From NCBI RefSeq assembly GCF_023699475.1, contig NZ_JALXFV010000003.1, forward strand, positions 754,154 to 818,153: a stretch of 64,000 bases of DNA, in the 5' to 3' direction. Positions 1 through 8,462 of the stretch are shown piece by piece. Source of the DNA: Halomarina rubra. GTDB lineage: Archaea > Halobacteriota > Halobacteria > Halobacteriales > Haloarculaceae. The notes below the pieces were generated by a model. The model ran no database searches. It saw only the letters and a list, made by a program, of their open reading frames with translations, and was not told the origin of the DNA. Made by a program: the position numbers and the translations under genes. Within the stretch, counting starts at the first letter, position 1. Each line of letters opens with the position of its first letter.

Positions 1-2874
1 GACCTCCCGATAGATGATACGTTGGTGAGGTATCCAACTGTTCAACAGCACGAAGTTATGCGATGACGTTACGTAGTCCCGCCATTCTTTGAGCATATCG
101 GATATCTGTGGGTAAATAGCTCCATCTGTTCGCTCCACTGCTGAAACTAGCCATGAAACCATAGCAGGCTGATTAGGTGCTAATTCCACCCCATGTTGAT
201 TCCGAATGGATATTGTCGACTCGACGACGCTACTGATAAGGCCAACAAGCTCCTGAAGATATCCAACCTCTGAATACATTCGGGCAGATTCGAAGAGGTG
301 GCCTTCAGCACTCTGAAGGTATCTCCTCGTAAGATTCGAATCATCTGAATCTCTGGCCGCACTCAGAAAGGCCGCGGTATGGTATTCGTAAACTGTCCCT
401 CGATCATAACTGGACCCCTCGTGACTGTTAATAGTGAATCGGACGTCACATAGCACAGAATAAGCTGCACAGTACTTGTCTTGCTTAATAAGTACACCTG
501 CCTTATTGTCCAAAGCGTATGCACCGGCAACCTCGTCTCCGGTATCGTCGTAGAGGGATGCAGCCACCTCAAACCAGTGAATCGCAAATTCTTGATATTG
601 GCTTTGTGACTCTGAGTCTAAGCCCACCTGATTAGAGAGGCCGCGACAGCACACGCCTAATTCATCGGCTGCTTCTGCTTGTATGGACAAGGAATCTGTG
701 GTTGAGAAAGCTTCGTATAAATTGTCAAATGCTGAATAAGTTTCTTGATTTAGTCGATTGAGAATACCTTCGTGGAGCGCCAACAATGAGTCATCCCACG
801 TGGATTGATACTCTTCAATTGTATTCGAAATCTCATTCAGTTGTAAAACACGGTTCCCATATGTGCCGATTGCTGCAATTTCGTATAAGCGAAGGAGTTG
901 TTCTTGCTCCTCATCACTGAGTGAGTCCATTACCTCTCGAGTCTGGTCGAGACGAGTTCTGAAATAGTCGTTGAGCGTCGTCCACAATGACCCATCAGAA
1001 ACGCCCAGAATTGAATCTCCATGTTCAACCAATATTTCGAGTGCTGAATCGACACTTGTAGCCAGCCAATAGTGAAATTCAGCCTCGCGGAGATAGTGTT
1101 CTTTCTTGTCATCTCTTACCTTTTCAACCCAGTGTCCGAATACGTCTCCAATCGTCTCACTAACGTCTGATTCATCGCAATCTACCACCTCTGAGGGAAT
1201 ATCGTAATTAAGACGGATGTATCCTCGATGCTCTTGAATCAACTCCGAGTCAACAAGGGCTGATACCCCATCCCCTCCAAACGTCTTGTTTAACTCGACC
1301 ACGACGTCATACGGCTTTGAATATCGCATGATTGACAGCGCTGATAGCGTCTGCCGATCTCCTTTAGATAGATTTCCCAATTGGCTATTCATCCACTGCA
1401 TGGATTTCGTGCCCTGTTGGTTGAGATCAACATTCGTCACATGGCTTGGTTTGCCGAACAGAAAAGGCAAATCGGCCATGACCACGACATTTCCATTGTT
1501 CACATGAGACTGGGTAGTAATGATTTCGTGCACAAGCTGAACGAACTTCATCGAGAATTCTGAATCAGCACCATTCGGAAGGCGGTCAAAAATAATAGTC
1601 CCACCCTCCCCAAGATATCGCTCTAGAATATCATCGTTGTCCTCAAATTCTCTCAGCGACAAACCACTGCTAGATGCGGCCTGCTTCAGCTCAGCAGCAA
1701 ATTCTACTCCAATTGATGTCTGGTGACCTCGGACATCGATATAGCAATAATCTGAAATTTCTTCATGTTCTAAAACGTAGCTAATCGCCTCTGACTGTGC
1801 CATAGACCCTCCATTGTGGCACCATACCGCTGCACCATCACTGAGGTGAGTCCGAATTTGATCTGCAATCGGTATCACACCTGGGACAATACCACTTTTC
1901 AGGGGTGGGCGTTGGCGAATCTGTCCAGAAGACCCTCTAAATGCCTCGAACACATTACGAATCTCTCTGGAAACTCCGAAGGGAGATGGTGCGGGCAAAG
2001 ACAGACCCAATCTGTCAAACAAGTCAATGAGAAATTCGTGAGCTGGAATTCTCGACTTCGAGTCCTCTGGCTCAATCACATAGAATGGCACGTCTGCCTC
2101 ATCTGCATCCTGCTTAAATCGTGCTAACTGGTCTACCCAGTCAATTTGGCTGTATCCCACCCACCATACTCCCTCTGACAATCCTCTATCCCTTTTTGCA
2201 GCCTGACGAAGCAAAGACATAACAGATTCGTCATGGCCGCCATAGCCGAGGACGACCAACCCTCGTCCGTCAAGCAAAGGGAGGAGCTTCCTCTTCATAT
2301 TCTCGTTTACCCTCTGCGTCATTTCATCAGACATGTTTGCGAGATCGTCGTACAGAAAATCCCCGTGCAGCTTAATCACGGAAGAGTTGGCGTCTTGGAG
2401 GTCCCGGGGATCTATCTGGTCATCAGTGTGATACACTTGATGCGTTCGCTCACAATTCATGCTGAATGCGATTTCCAGGAGGTGGTCGAAATTTGTCGTC
2501 AACACGTTATCGCAGTAGCCAGACTCAACGAGTTCTGCAATCAAGTAGTGAGAACCAATTGCTGATTCTCCCCAGCGTCCTGGATAATTACCGCTAAGTG
2601 GCGGTACTCCTGCAATCCATTCTTCGATCAGAGCTCTCCGAATTCGCGCGTCGTCTGGCCCTCCGACTGGAGACTGTCGCCAAGCATCAGCATAGTCTGT
2701 ATCTGGTGTGATATCTGCTGAGGGGTATCGGTCACAGAGTTTTTTGACAATTTCTTGAGCACTTGGAATGCCTGCTCGCACTGAAATCCCTGCTCCGGTG
2801 AGGAAGACAATCTCAGATCCCCTGTTGAGTTTTTTTGTGAGGGTGGACCGAGGAGACTCATGAGTGTCGCTCAT
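1..2874 (-). CDS. SIR2-domain protein, partial (3' end beyond window)
   Basis: The reading frame opens with ATG at 2874 and stays open to the window edge, at least 958 residues. Residues 1-300 form a SIR2-like NAD-binding domain: TGAGIS at 26-31, TTNFD at 126-130 and KLHGD with the predicted catalytic-type His at 170. Such domains in defence proteins usually degrade NAD to kill infected cells. A region at about 350-435 resembles a STAND-type NTPase core, but the expected P-loop reads CHNGGSMAQSEA and lacks the GKT/GKS lysine; a Walker B-like IIFDRLP follows. The rest is helical and may hold TPR-like repeats. The gene stands alone behind its own promoter. The SIR2 call is firm. The STAND reading is inference, and the missing C-terminus prevents a family assignment. 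Confidence 0.8.
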   Translation of the reverse strand, partial: MSDTHESPRSTLTKKLNRGSEIVFLTGAGISVRAGIPSAQEIVKKLCDRYPSADITPDTDYADAWRQSPVGGPDDARIRRALIEEWIAGVPPLSGNYPGRWGESAIGSHYLIAELVESGYCDNVLTTNFDHLLEIAFSMNCERTHQVYHTDDQIDPRDLQDANSSVIKLHGDFLYDDLANMSDEMTQRVNENMKRKLLPLLDGRGLVVLGYGGHDESVMSLLRQAAKRDRGLSEGVWWVGYSQIDWVDQLARFKQDADEADVPFYVIEPEDSKSRIPAHEFLIDLFDRLGLSLPAPSPFGVSREIRNVFEAFRGSSGQIRQRPPLKSGIVPGVIPIADQIRTHLSDGAAVWCHNGGSMAQSEAISYVLEHEEISDYCYIDVRGHQTSIGVEFAAELKQAASSSGLSLREFEDNDDILERYLGEGGTIIFDRLPNGADSEFSMKFVQLVHEIITTQSHVNNGNVVVMADLPFLFGKPSHVTNVDLNQQGTKSMQWMNSQLGNLSKGDRQTLSALSIMRYSKPYDVVVELNKTFGGDGVSALVDSELIQEHRGYIRLNYDIPSEVVDCDESDVSETIGDVFGHWVEKVRDDKKEHYLREAEFHYWLATSVDSALEILVEHGDSILGVSDGSLWTTLNDYFRTRLDQTREVMDSLSDEEQEQLLRLYEIAAIGTYGNRVLQLNEISNTIEEYQSTWDDSLLALHEGILNRLNQETYSAFDNLYEAFSTTDSLSIQAEAADELGVCCRGLSNQVGLDSESQSQYQEFAIHWFEVAASLYDDTGDEVAGAYALDNKAGVLIKQDKYCAAYSVLCDVRFTINSHEGSSYDRGTVYEYHTAAFLSAARDSDDSNLTRRYLQSAEGHLFESARMYSEVGYLQELVGLISSVVESTISIRNQHGVELAPNQPAMVSWLVSAVERTDGAIYPQISDMLKEWRDYVTSSHNFVLLNSWIPHQRIIYREV

Positions 2875-2882
2875 TGGTACAA

Positions 2883-2905
2883 CCAAATTTGGCAACATAC
2901 TAAGC
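2883..2905 (-). promoter_or_regulatory. Promoter with palindrome for the SIR2 gene
   Basis: A TATA-like element (TTAGTATG on the minus strand) is centred about 26 bases before the ATG at 2874, the spacing expected for a leaderless haloarchaeal transcript. Between it and the start lies the perfect palindrome CCAAATTTGG at 2883-2892, well placed for a repressor. Function is inferred from position only. Confidence 0.4.
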
Positions 2906-3337
2906 ATTCTCATGGTAAAGAGCACAATCGGAGATTCTCCAACCCGACTGTGGTAGCTGCTATATTGTGGGTGGTCGTTGTGGAGCGCTCAATAGAAGCT
3001 TTCCTGAGATGACGTCTGGTGAGGAGGTATTACTGGATGGTATGAAACCTGGCCGACAATTACTCAATAGACGTTCCTGTATCTCCCTGAATTTCAATTA
3101 GACCAATACGTGCCCGACTCACTTTGTTGTACTATGGTACAGCGGCTTGGAGCCGTTCAATTCCTGTCGAAATCACTGAGATTAGTCTCAAAGTGATAGA
3201 GATTCTAATCGCTGGTAAGCGCGACCAAGAGACAGTTGCGAGTGGAATCAGACCTCTGGTAAACCGTCGGATTTGCATCCACTGCTCTTTAGTTCGCTTA
3301 TCGGGCTGGCTCTTCCCAGGCAGTTCTTGAGGACTTC
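2906..3337. other. Intergenic stretch with no gene recognised
   Basis: About 430 bases upstream of the SIR2 gene and downstream of the UDG-like gene. A 68-codon plus-strand frame at 3124-3330 has no recognisable domain and no convincing promoter. I see no RNA gene or mobile element here. Confidence 0.5.
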
Positions 3338-4216
3338 CTACAACTTAGACACCTTCATCAGGCACTCTTGAATAATTTTGCTGTAATCTGCGGATCGAAA
3401 GTCAAGGTGGTGCAACTGCACAACAGAGATATCCTGAAGATGGCCTCTATCTTTGACGCCATTGGAATCACCGTCATGAGATAGAATCTTCCCACAGACT
3501 CGGGTCGAGAATTGACTTTCGGCTACCTTCTCGAACCCTAAGCGCTTGAACATCTGCATAGACTTATCCCCCATTGAGAACGCGATTTCAGGTGAAATTG
3601 TCTTCAATTCGTCTTCGAACCAATCGATACCATGGGGTGTACGTCTGTAACGATTCCTGGGCGCTTGATGTTTGATTACGTTCGTGTAAGCGAAGTCACC
3701 GAAAAACCCCTCTTTCTCTCCGATTGGTGGATTCGACAAATCCTTCCGGTACGACTGGTATTTCTCGTAGCAAAGATAATCTCTAAAAGTCTCATCGTCG
3801 ATTACCGAGTCAAGTTCGAGTTTACCTTCTTCGAACACCTCGTTTACAGCGCATATTAGTGATTTTAGATTGTGCTTTCCACCGTTATAAAGATAATTTG
3901 AAATTGTGGTGCGAGAATGGTCAACGAGTGTTTGGATGTCGAAGTCGTTCGACTCATCACCTAATTTGAAGTGGGACGGATGGACACCATCCGTGTGGGT
4001 GCCCGGCTTCAGATCGGGATTCGTTTGCACTAGCAAATAGTCACGAGGACCACTCGAGTGAACTCGAAACATACCTCTCATCTTTATTCTCCCATAGTTT
4101 GGGTGAACATCACGTGTGTTCAGTTGATCCCTAAAATACTCGTCAGCGTATTCGTATTCTTGCAGAGGATGATTCTCAATTGCTTGCCGGTGAATGCTGC
4201 GGAGCCTTTCGTCCAT
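3338..4216 (-). CDS. Uracil-DNA-glycosylase-like protein
   Basis: This 292-residue protein has the look of the uracil-DNA glycosylase superfamily in its second half. A segment near residue 178 (DFAYTNVIKH) resembles the conserved UDG core strand. A helix of the type SPEIAFSMGDKSM near 215 matches the 'P-x-V-I-hydrophobic-G' motif. A VVQLHHLD stretch near the C-terminus occupies the place of the UDG HP-S/T motif. The N-terminal 120 residues are not recognised. It lies 88 bases downstream of the Cap15-like gene on the same strand, so it may be a late gene of the CBASS-type operon, where base-processing enzymes are known companions. Catalytic residues are not clear, so it may be an inactive or nucleotide-binding relative. 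Confidence 0.45.
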   Translation of the reverse strand: MDERLRSIHRQAIENHPLQEYEYADEYFRDQLNTRDVHPNYGRIKMRGMFRVHSSGPRDYLLVQTNPDLKPGTHTDGVHPSHFKLGDESNDFDIQTLVDHSRTTISNYLYNGGKHNLKSLICAVNEVFEEGKLELDSVIDDETFRDYLCYEKYQSYRKDLSNPPIGEKEGFFGDFAYTNVIKHQAPRNRYRRTPHGIDWFEDELKTISPEIAFSMGDKSMQMFKRLGFEKVAESQFSTRVCGKILSHDGDSNGVKDRGHLQDISVVQLHHLDFRSADYSKIIQECLMKVSKL

Positions 4217-4304
4217 GACTGAACGGTAATTTCCTAATATATGCCACTACTGATATTCTGTACTAGAAAAATATCTTTGGGAATGATTTATCTTCTCAGT
4301 TGTT

Positions 4305-4949
4305 TCAATCGGAACTAAACTTCATCCCTCCGTGGTTCTCGCGCTTTGGTCCGGTGTAATACACTCCTTCCAATGTCTCTATCTTCCCCTCTGGGTTGTA
4401 CTCTAGATTCGCCGTGCCGTAGTGGAGTCGCATTGCATCCGGTGTTTCCATACCTGGGTTGTTCTCGTATTGGTAACTCAGCGTTGGCCAGCGCGAATCT
4501 TCGACGAGGAGTGTACCGCCTTCACTCATGGACGACGACTGCTCTGTCGAGAGGTCGACCTGCATTCGCCACCATTGCTGGGTGATGGTGAGCGTAGCTC
4601 TGACCTTAGTGTACTCGCTCTCCTCGTCGTTCTCTACGTGAATCGCCGACTCAGGGATTTCACCATTGTACGATGTCTTCAGGTATCCCTCCCACTCGCC
4701 GTTCAGGTCCGGGGTTTTGACGATTCCCAAGCGCTGGAAAACCTTCCACCGCCAGAGATACCGATTCCAAGCAAGGAATAGCCCGGCGAATACCGCCCCG
4801 AATGATGGGATGAGGACCGCTGCTGTGTACCCTTCGACAACGAATCGAGAAAGCAGGCCTTCCCCGAGTTGAATAACGATGAGGCTGAGTGCACCCAGTA
4901 GACCGAGTACCTTCAGCCGCCGATCGCTATCGATAGAGTATGTGTGCAT
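4305..4949 (-). CDS. cap15: Cap15-like CBASS effector, membrane-bound cyclic nucleotide receptor
   Basis: 214 residues with two predicted membrane helices (about 13-34 and 40-62), then a soluble beta-rich domain starting at the motif TPDLNGEWEGY (79-89) and ending with a GVYYTGPKRENHGG segment. This two-helix plus beta-barrel plan is that of Cap15, the minimal STING-like effector that oligomerises in the membrane on binding a cyclic dinucleotide and damages the cell envelope. It starts 12 bases after the CD-NTase stop codon with a purine-rich GGGGAGA directly before the ATG, so the two genes are almost certainly co-transcribed. The partner makes the receptor call much stronger than the sequence alone. 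Exact ligand unknown. Confidence 0.75.
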   Translation of the reverse strand: MHTYSIDSDRRLKVLGLLGALSLIVIQLGEGLLSRFVVEGYTAAVLIPSFGAVFAGLFLAWNRYLWRWKVFQRLGIVKTPDLNGEWEGYLKTSYNGEIPESAIHVENDEESEYTKVRATLTITQQWWRMQVDLSTEQSSSMSEGGTLLVEDSRWPTLSYQYENNPGMETPDAMRLHYGTANLEYNPEGKIETLEGVYYTGPKRENHGGMKFSSD

Positions 4950-4961
4950 TCTCCCCTTTAC

Positions 4962-6185
4962 TCAGTTGTAGTAATTCTGGTAGAGCCACACGAGCTCACC
5001 GACGAACCGTCTCGCATCACGCTCGTTCCACCGCGTCGAATCCCGGCCAAACAGTGGTTGTTTTCCGTGCTGCGTCGTGAACGACGAGAGATCGTTCCGA
5101 TTGGCGTGGAGGTAGTTCACGATTCGGACGAACCGTTCCTGTGGGTCATCGACGAACGCCTCGTCAGGAACGTTCGAGAGAAGGCCAGCGATGAAGTACG
5201 ACGGCGCATCGTCTTTGGAGAAGCGGCCCTTGTGAACGAGGTTCTGCCGCGCTCGCTTGATCATCCGAACGGACTTCCGGTAGTTGCCCCCGGTAGCCTT
5301 GTTCTTCGCAGCCCCTGCTTGGTAATGCTGCTCTGGTGCGTTGGTGATCTCTTCGCCCGACTTCGAGCGGAACCACAGCTCTTGCTCTTCATCAGGTGAT
5401 TTGTAGCGCTGGCACACCACGACGTCGGCGTCAATCTGGAGCGTCGAGTCCGAGGCGTGGACCTTGATGGCCTTGTCATCGACGACGACCGCGTCGTCTC
5501 CATAGCGTTCACGAAGTGCAGCGATGACGTCGTCTTTGAACTGCTCGTAACTGTAGTCCGTTGGCTGTCCGTCCTCGTTTACTCCCTCTGTGTTCCGTAG
5601 GAGCCGGTTGCTGTCCCTCCGATGCGGACTCGTGAGTTGGATGACGATGTCGACGTCACTGTTCCCGTGGATATTGGTGTGGTTCTTGTACGACCCCTGG
5701 AGGAAGACACGGAATTCGATGTCGTCTCTATCAAGGTGCGAACTGTTCGTGAGAGCACGCGAAAGCGCGTCTTTCGTTCGCTTTGGCGAGGAAGACGGCC
5801 CAGACTTCGACCACTGCTCAAGCTTCGACGGCGGGATACCAGTACCCTCCGTGGATAGCTTCTCGTCGTCAGTACTCAGGATTCCTCCAAGGAGTGTCGA
5901 AACGAGTCCGTCATCCTCATCAGAATCGTCTCCCTCGGCCACACCGGTCGGCTCAGAGACCGCAGGGCCCGAGGCAGACACACCTGCGGAGCCTCCACCG
6001 CCAACGCCACCGCTCGAATGTGTCTCGGAGTCGTCGCTCTCCTCGGCCTGCCCATCCTTTTCTGGCGACGAAACCCCCGGGACTTCGTCGAGCTCACGCT
6101 GATCTGGGTCCTTGAGATCCTCGGGGAGGCGGTCATTTGCAGTGTCGGTACTGGCGTCTGATGAATTATTCCTGTAACTACCCAT
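4962..6185 (-). CDS. CD-NTase (cGAS/DncV-like nucleotidyltransferase) of CBASS
   Basis: 407 residues from the ATG at 6185. The core shows the nucleotidyltransferase signature: GSY at 164-166, metal-binding aspartates DVD at 177-179 and a third carboxylate in LQIDADVV (252 or 254). These enzymes make cyclic oligonucleotides on infection to activate an effector, here the Cap15-like protein just downstream. The first 110 residues are very acidic, Ser/Gly-rich and probably disordered, an unusual extension that may be a haloarchaeal adaptation or a regulatory tail. Longer in-frame starts exist up to 6398, but the one chosen overlaps the upstream stop codon (6178-6180) by a few bases, typical of translational coupling, and the longer version would overlap the upstream gene by over 200 bases. 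Confidence 0.85.
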   Translation of the reverse strand: MGSYRNNSSDASTDTANDRLPEDLKDPDQRELDEVPGVSSPEKDGQAEESDDSETHSSGGVGGGGSAGVSASGPAVSEPTGVAEGDDSDEDDGLVSTLLGGILSTDDEKLSTEGTGIPPSKLEQWSKSGPSSSPKRTKDALSRALTNSSHLDRDDIEFRVFLQGSYKNHTNIHGNSDVDIVIQLTSPHRRDSNRLLRNTEGVNEDGQPTDYSYEQFKDDVIAALRERYGDDAVVVDDKAIKVHASDSTLQIDADVVVCQRYKSPDEEQELWFRSKSGEEITNAPEQHYQAGAAKNKATGGNYRKSVRMIKRARQNLVHKGRFSKDDAPSYFIAGLLSNVPDEAFVDDPQERFVRIVNYLHANRNDLSSFTTQHGKQPLFGRDSTRWNERDARRFVGELVWLYQNYYN

Positions 6186-7047
6186 GGACTGCCTCCTGTG
6201 AGAACTGCTGAAGTGAGAGCTGGTTGTATCCTGTTCCGACAGCCTCGGAAATCTCTGCGCGAAGTGCACGGAGTCGACGGTGTGCCTCCTCAATGGGTGT
6301 GTCAAGGAACTCGGTTTCACGAAGCCACACGTATCGCCCTGCTGCGGCGACGACAGAGGCGGGAAGACCTTCGAGATATCGCGGTGAACCGAGCCCAATC
6401 AGGACGATCCCCGTTGGATCACATACCGCGTCGATAGTTCGGAGCCACTCACGGCATTGTCGAATCTGGTTACCTGCTTTCGGGCCGAAGAACTGACCGA
6501 CATACACACCGACATAGCCGTCGGCGAGCGGCTCGATGTGGTCGTAGCAGTAGCGGAGCTCGTCTGCATACACTCCCTTGAGCAGTGGGAGAACCCGAGT
6601 CTGGCACTCTGCTTCGTGAAGCAACGTCGCAACACGCCTGACCCCGTGGATGTAGTCCTCTAAGTTCTGTGCCCGTATCTCAGGGTCCATGTCTCCATCT
6701 TTGTAGGTTGGGACGTCGAACGGCAGATACCAGTGGGGATTGACCGCCCGGACGGGGGTGAGTTCTTCCTTGAGGCTGAGTGTCTTGAGATACTCATCTG
6801 GTACGGTCGATGTCGCAACCAGCGGGCGCTCGGGTGAGACTGCCAGCACGTCCTCGACGGTGGTTCCCGCGCTCTGGAGGCGAACAAGTTCGGGGTGATC
6901 GATCATCAGTCCATCAGCGGTATCCGATGGTGCGAATACCTCGGGTACACCCTCTCGTGTGAGCCTGACCCGACTGTAGAACCCACCCGGTGGATGCGTC
7001 TGCTGAGTATTCTGGTTACGGCTATTTCGGCCTCCCTCACCGCTCAT
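6178..7047 (-). CDS. TGT-like TIM-barrel protein, first gene of CBASS operon (Cap10-like candidate)
   Basis: 289 residues. The second half reads like a tRNA-guanine transglycosylase-type TIM barrel: a LPLLKGVYADEL strand-helix near 155, DGYVGVYVGQFFG near 177, and a late GIVLIGLGSPRYL followed by an alanine-rich helix. Type IV CBASS loci, common in archaea, are known to carry TGT-like (Cap10) and QueC-like (Cap9) nucleotide-modifying enzymes, so this is a plausible Cap10 relative. No QueC partner is visible. The start is set by a strong Shine-Dalgarno sequence (GGAGGT about 8 bases before ATG at 7047). It overlaps the CD-NTase start. Family assignment is by eye; a different TIM-barrel enzyme remains possible. 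Confidence 0.5.
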   Translation of the reverse strand: MSGEGGRNSRNQNTQQTHPPGGFYSRVRLTREGVPEVFAPSDTADGLMIDHPELVRLQSAGTTVEDVLAVSPERPLVATSTVPDEYLKTLSLKEELTPVRAVNPHWYLPFDVPTYKDGDMDPEIRAQNLEDYIHGVRRVATLLHEAECQTRVLPLLKGVYADELRYCYDHIEPLADGYVGVYVGQFFGPKAGNQIRQCREWLRTIDAVCDPTGIVLIGLGSPRYLEGLPASVVAAAGRYVWLRETEFLDTPIEEAHRRLRALRAEISEAVGTGYNQLSLQQFSQEAVHG

Positions 7048-7512
7048 TGGAGACCTCCATTGACCCGATAGATGGGTCTCGTGCTGTGCTACTCGTTGCT
7101 GGACACAGGATGCGTCGCTGAGTCATTTGGGCTTGCTCTGTTCCCTGTGCTTTTTCGGACGAGGCCGATGGTTTCTGGCTGCCTCGAATTTATCGGGGAA
7201 CGAGTACGTCTTGCGTGTCAATCAATATTAAACTAGGGGTGGTCTACAGCGCGGCAGACCTCCTATCGGTAGAATCCAGTCGATTCCCTCAACCCCAAAA
7301 CTGAGCGTAATCAGGAATTCGCTCGCTCATCGGGTGAAGGTTGCGGATATTGAGGACAATATGGACCTGAAACGGTTGGATTCTGTGCCTGAGTCGGTGC
7401 TGGGGAAACAAATGATGTACCACGATGCGTGGACACGTTTACACCAACGTCCTTGTCTGTGGTTAGTGCCTAAAGCCGCCAATTCGTATCATGGGTGCCC
7501 CCTTTAGCTGAC
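7048..7512. other. Intergenic stretch upstream of the CBASS operon
   Basis: It holds the Shine-Dalgarno of the TGT-like gene at its left edge and, on the minus strand, an AT-rich TTTAATATT element near 7224-7232 that could be the operon's box A. That would imply a leader of about 150 bases. The rest carries no convincing gene; short frames around 7360-7510 show no recognisable domain. Confidence 0.4.
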
Positions 7513-8286
7513 TTAAGAATCAGATAGTGATGAACTTGCAGAATTTTTTGGTGGCCACCAGGGGACTCGCTCGTTGTGCTTCTTCAGATATTTAGCAGAC
7601 GGTGGTTCATCAGGCCACTCCAACGTCTCGTTGCCGCAGAGAAATTGCTCAAGTGATGGGTTCTGGTTGGCTAGTCCTGGTCTGGCGATGACCTCGTACG
7701 ATTCTGTAAACGTCCACATCTGCAGGTCGAAAGCTCGATGGTGGGTATAGCAGAGTAGCAACCCGTTGTCTGGGTCACCACGCAACTCCTCAAATTCGCT
7801 CCAGGGCAGGATGTGGCCTGCCTGTAACAAGCCTGGTGTTGAAATATCGCAAAGTAGGCACGAATCGTCGTACCGGTCGCGGAGTGCCGCACGGAAATCT
7901 GCTTGTCCACTTCGACTCTTTGTTTCGGTAGACGAATCTCCAGTATTGATGCGTGTTTTTTCACCACCGGCGCTTGAATCGTCCTTCGGCGAGTGAAGTC
8001 GTTCTTTAGCCCGGTCTGCTTCGTACGCAAGCTCTTTCTCGTTACCGTAGAAGTCCTCCCAGATTTCTCGGCACCCCTCACTGAGGTGGCTCATCCCTTT
8101 TGAGCCCTGGGGGTCCAGGTACCGATAGTTCGATAGTCGTAGTGCGATGGAACTTGGTGTTCGACCAGTCATTTCGGCAGTCTCCTGAACTGTTGGGTCG
8201 CTCTTATCCACGACAATCCCTGGCGTGTTGAGGTACAAGTCAAGTGTAACTAGGTACTCATCACGTGTCCACGTGTTCCCCGGCAT
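7513..8286 (-). CDS. HNH endonuclease with N-terminal helix-turn-helix-like domain
   Basis: 257 residues. The last half holds an HNH domain: a zinc-ribbon CLLC at about 143-146, then QAGHILPWSEF and LCYTHHRAFD, giving the His-Asn-His metal centre. The N-terminal 100 residues include a helix-turn-helix-like stretch (ETAEMTGRTPSSIALRLSN), a combination common in haloarchaeal restriction-like HNH proteins. It would cut DNA, perhaps at modified sites. It sits between the CBASS operon and a divergent CBS-HEPN gene and has no methyltransferase beside it, so a stand-alone type IV-like restriction role is possible. Target unknown. Confidence 0.8.
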   Translation of the reverse strand: MPGNTWTRDEYLVTLDLYLNTPGIVVDKSDPTVQETAEMTGRTPSSIALRLSNYRYLDPQGSKGMSHLSEGCREIWEDFYGNEKELAYEADRAKERLHSPKDDSSAGGEKTRINTGDSSTETKSRSGQADFRAALRDRYDDSCLLCDISTPGLLQAGHILPWSEFEELRGDPDNGLLLCYTHHRAFDLQMWTFTESYEVIARPGLANQNPSLEQFLCGNETLEWPDEPPSAKYLKKHNERVPWWPPKNSASSSLSDS

Positions 8287-8432
8287 ACTGTAGCAGAATG
8301 TTGTTCAACTAATCAATCCAATCATGTTCGGCTGGTAAAAAGCCAGAGGTCTAGATTCGAACGGTAGTGTTCCAAACGACTACTCAACATTTGACTGCTA
8401 GGAACCATCGAGGGGGTTGGTGATTCTGCACA

Positions 8433-8439
8433 TTCTATA
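8433..8439 (+). promoter_or_regulatory. TATA box of the CBS-HEPN gene
   Basis: TTCTATA lies 24-30 bases before the ATG at 8463, the classical spacing for a leaderless haloarchaeal promoter. A GGAG at 8448-8451 could alternatively serve as a weak ribosome binding site. Confidence 0.4.
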
Positions 8440-8462
8440 CTCTGTCCGGAGATAACTGGTGT

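Noticed and set aside
3124-3330. 68-codon plus-strand frame upstream of the SIR2 gene
   Set aside because: No domain, no clear promoter or ribosome binding site, and composition not different from non-coding flanks.
6186-6398. Longer start for the CD-NTase gene
   Set aside because: It would overlap the upstream TGT-like gene by more than 200 bases. The ATG at 6185 gives a coupled junction.
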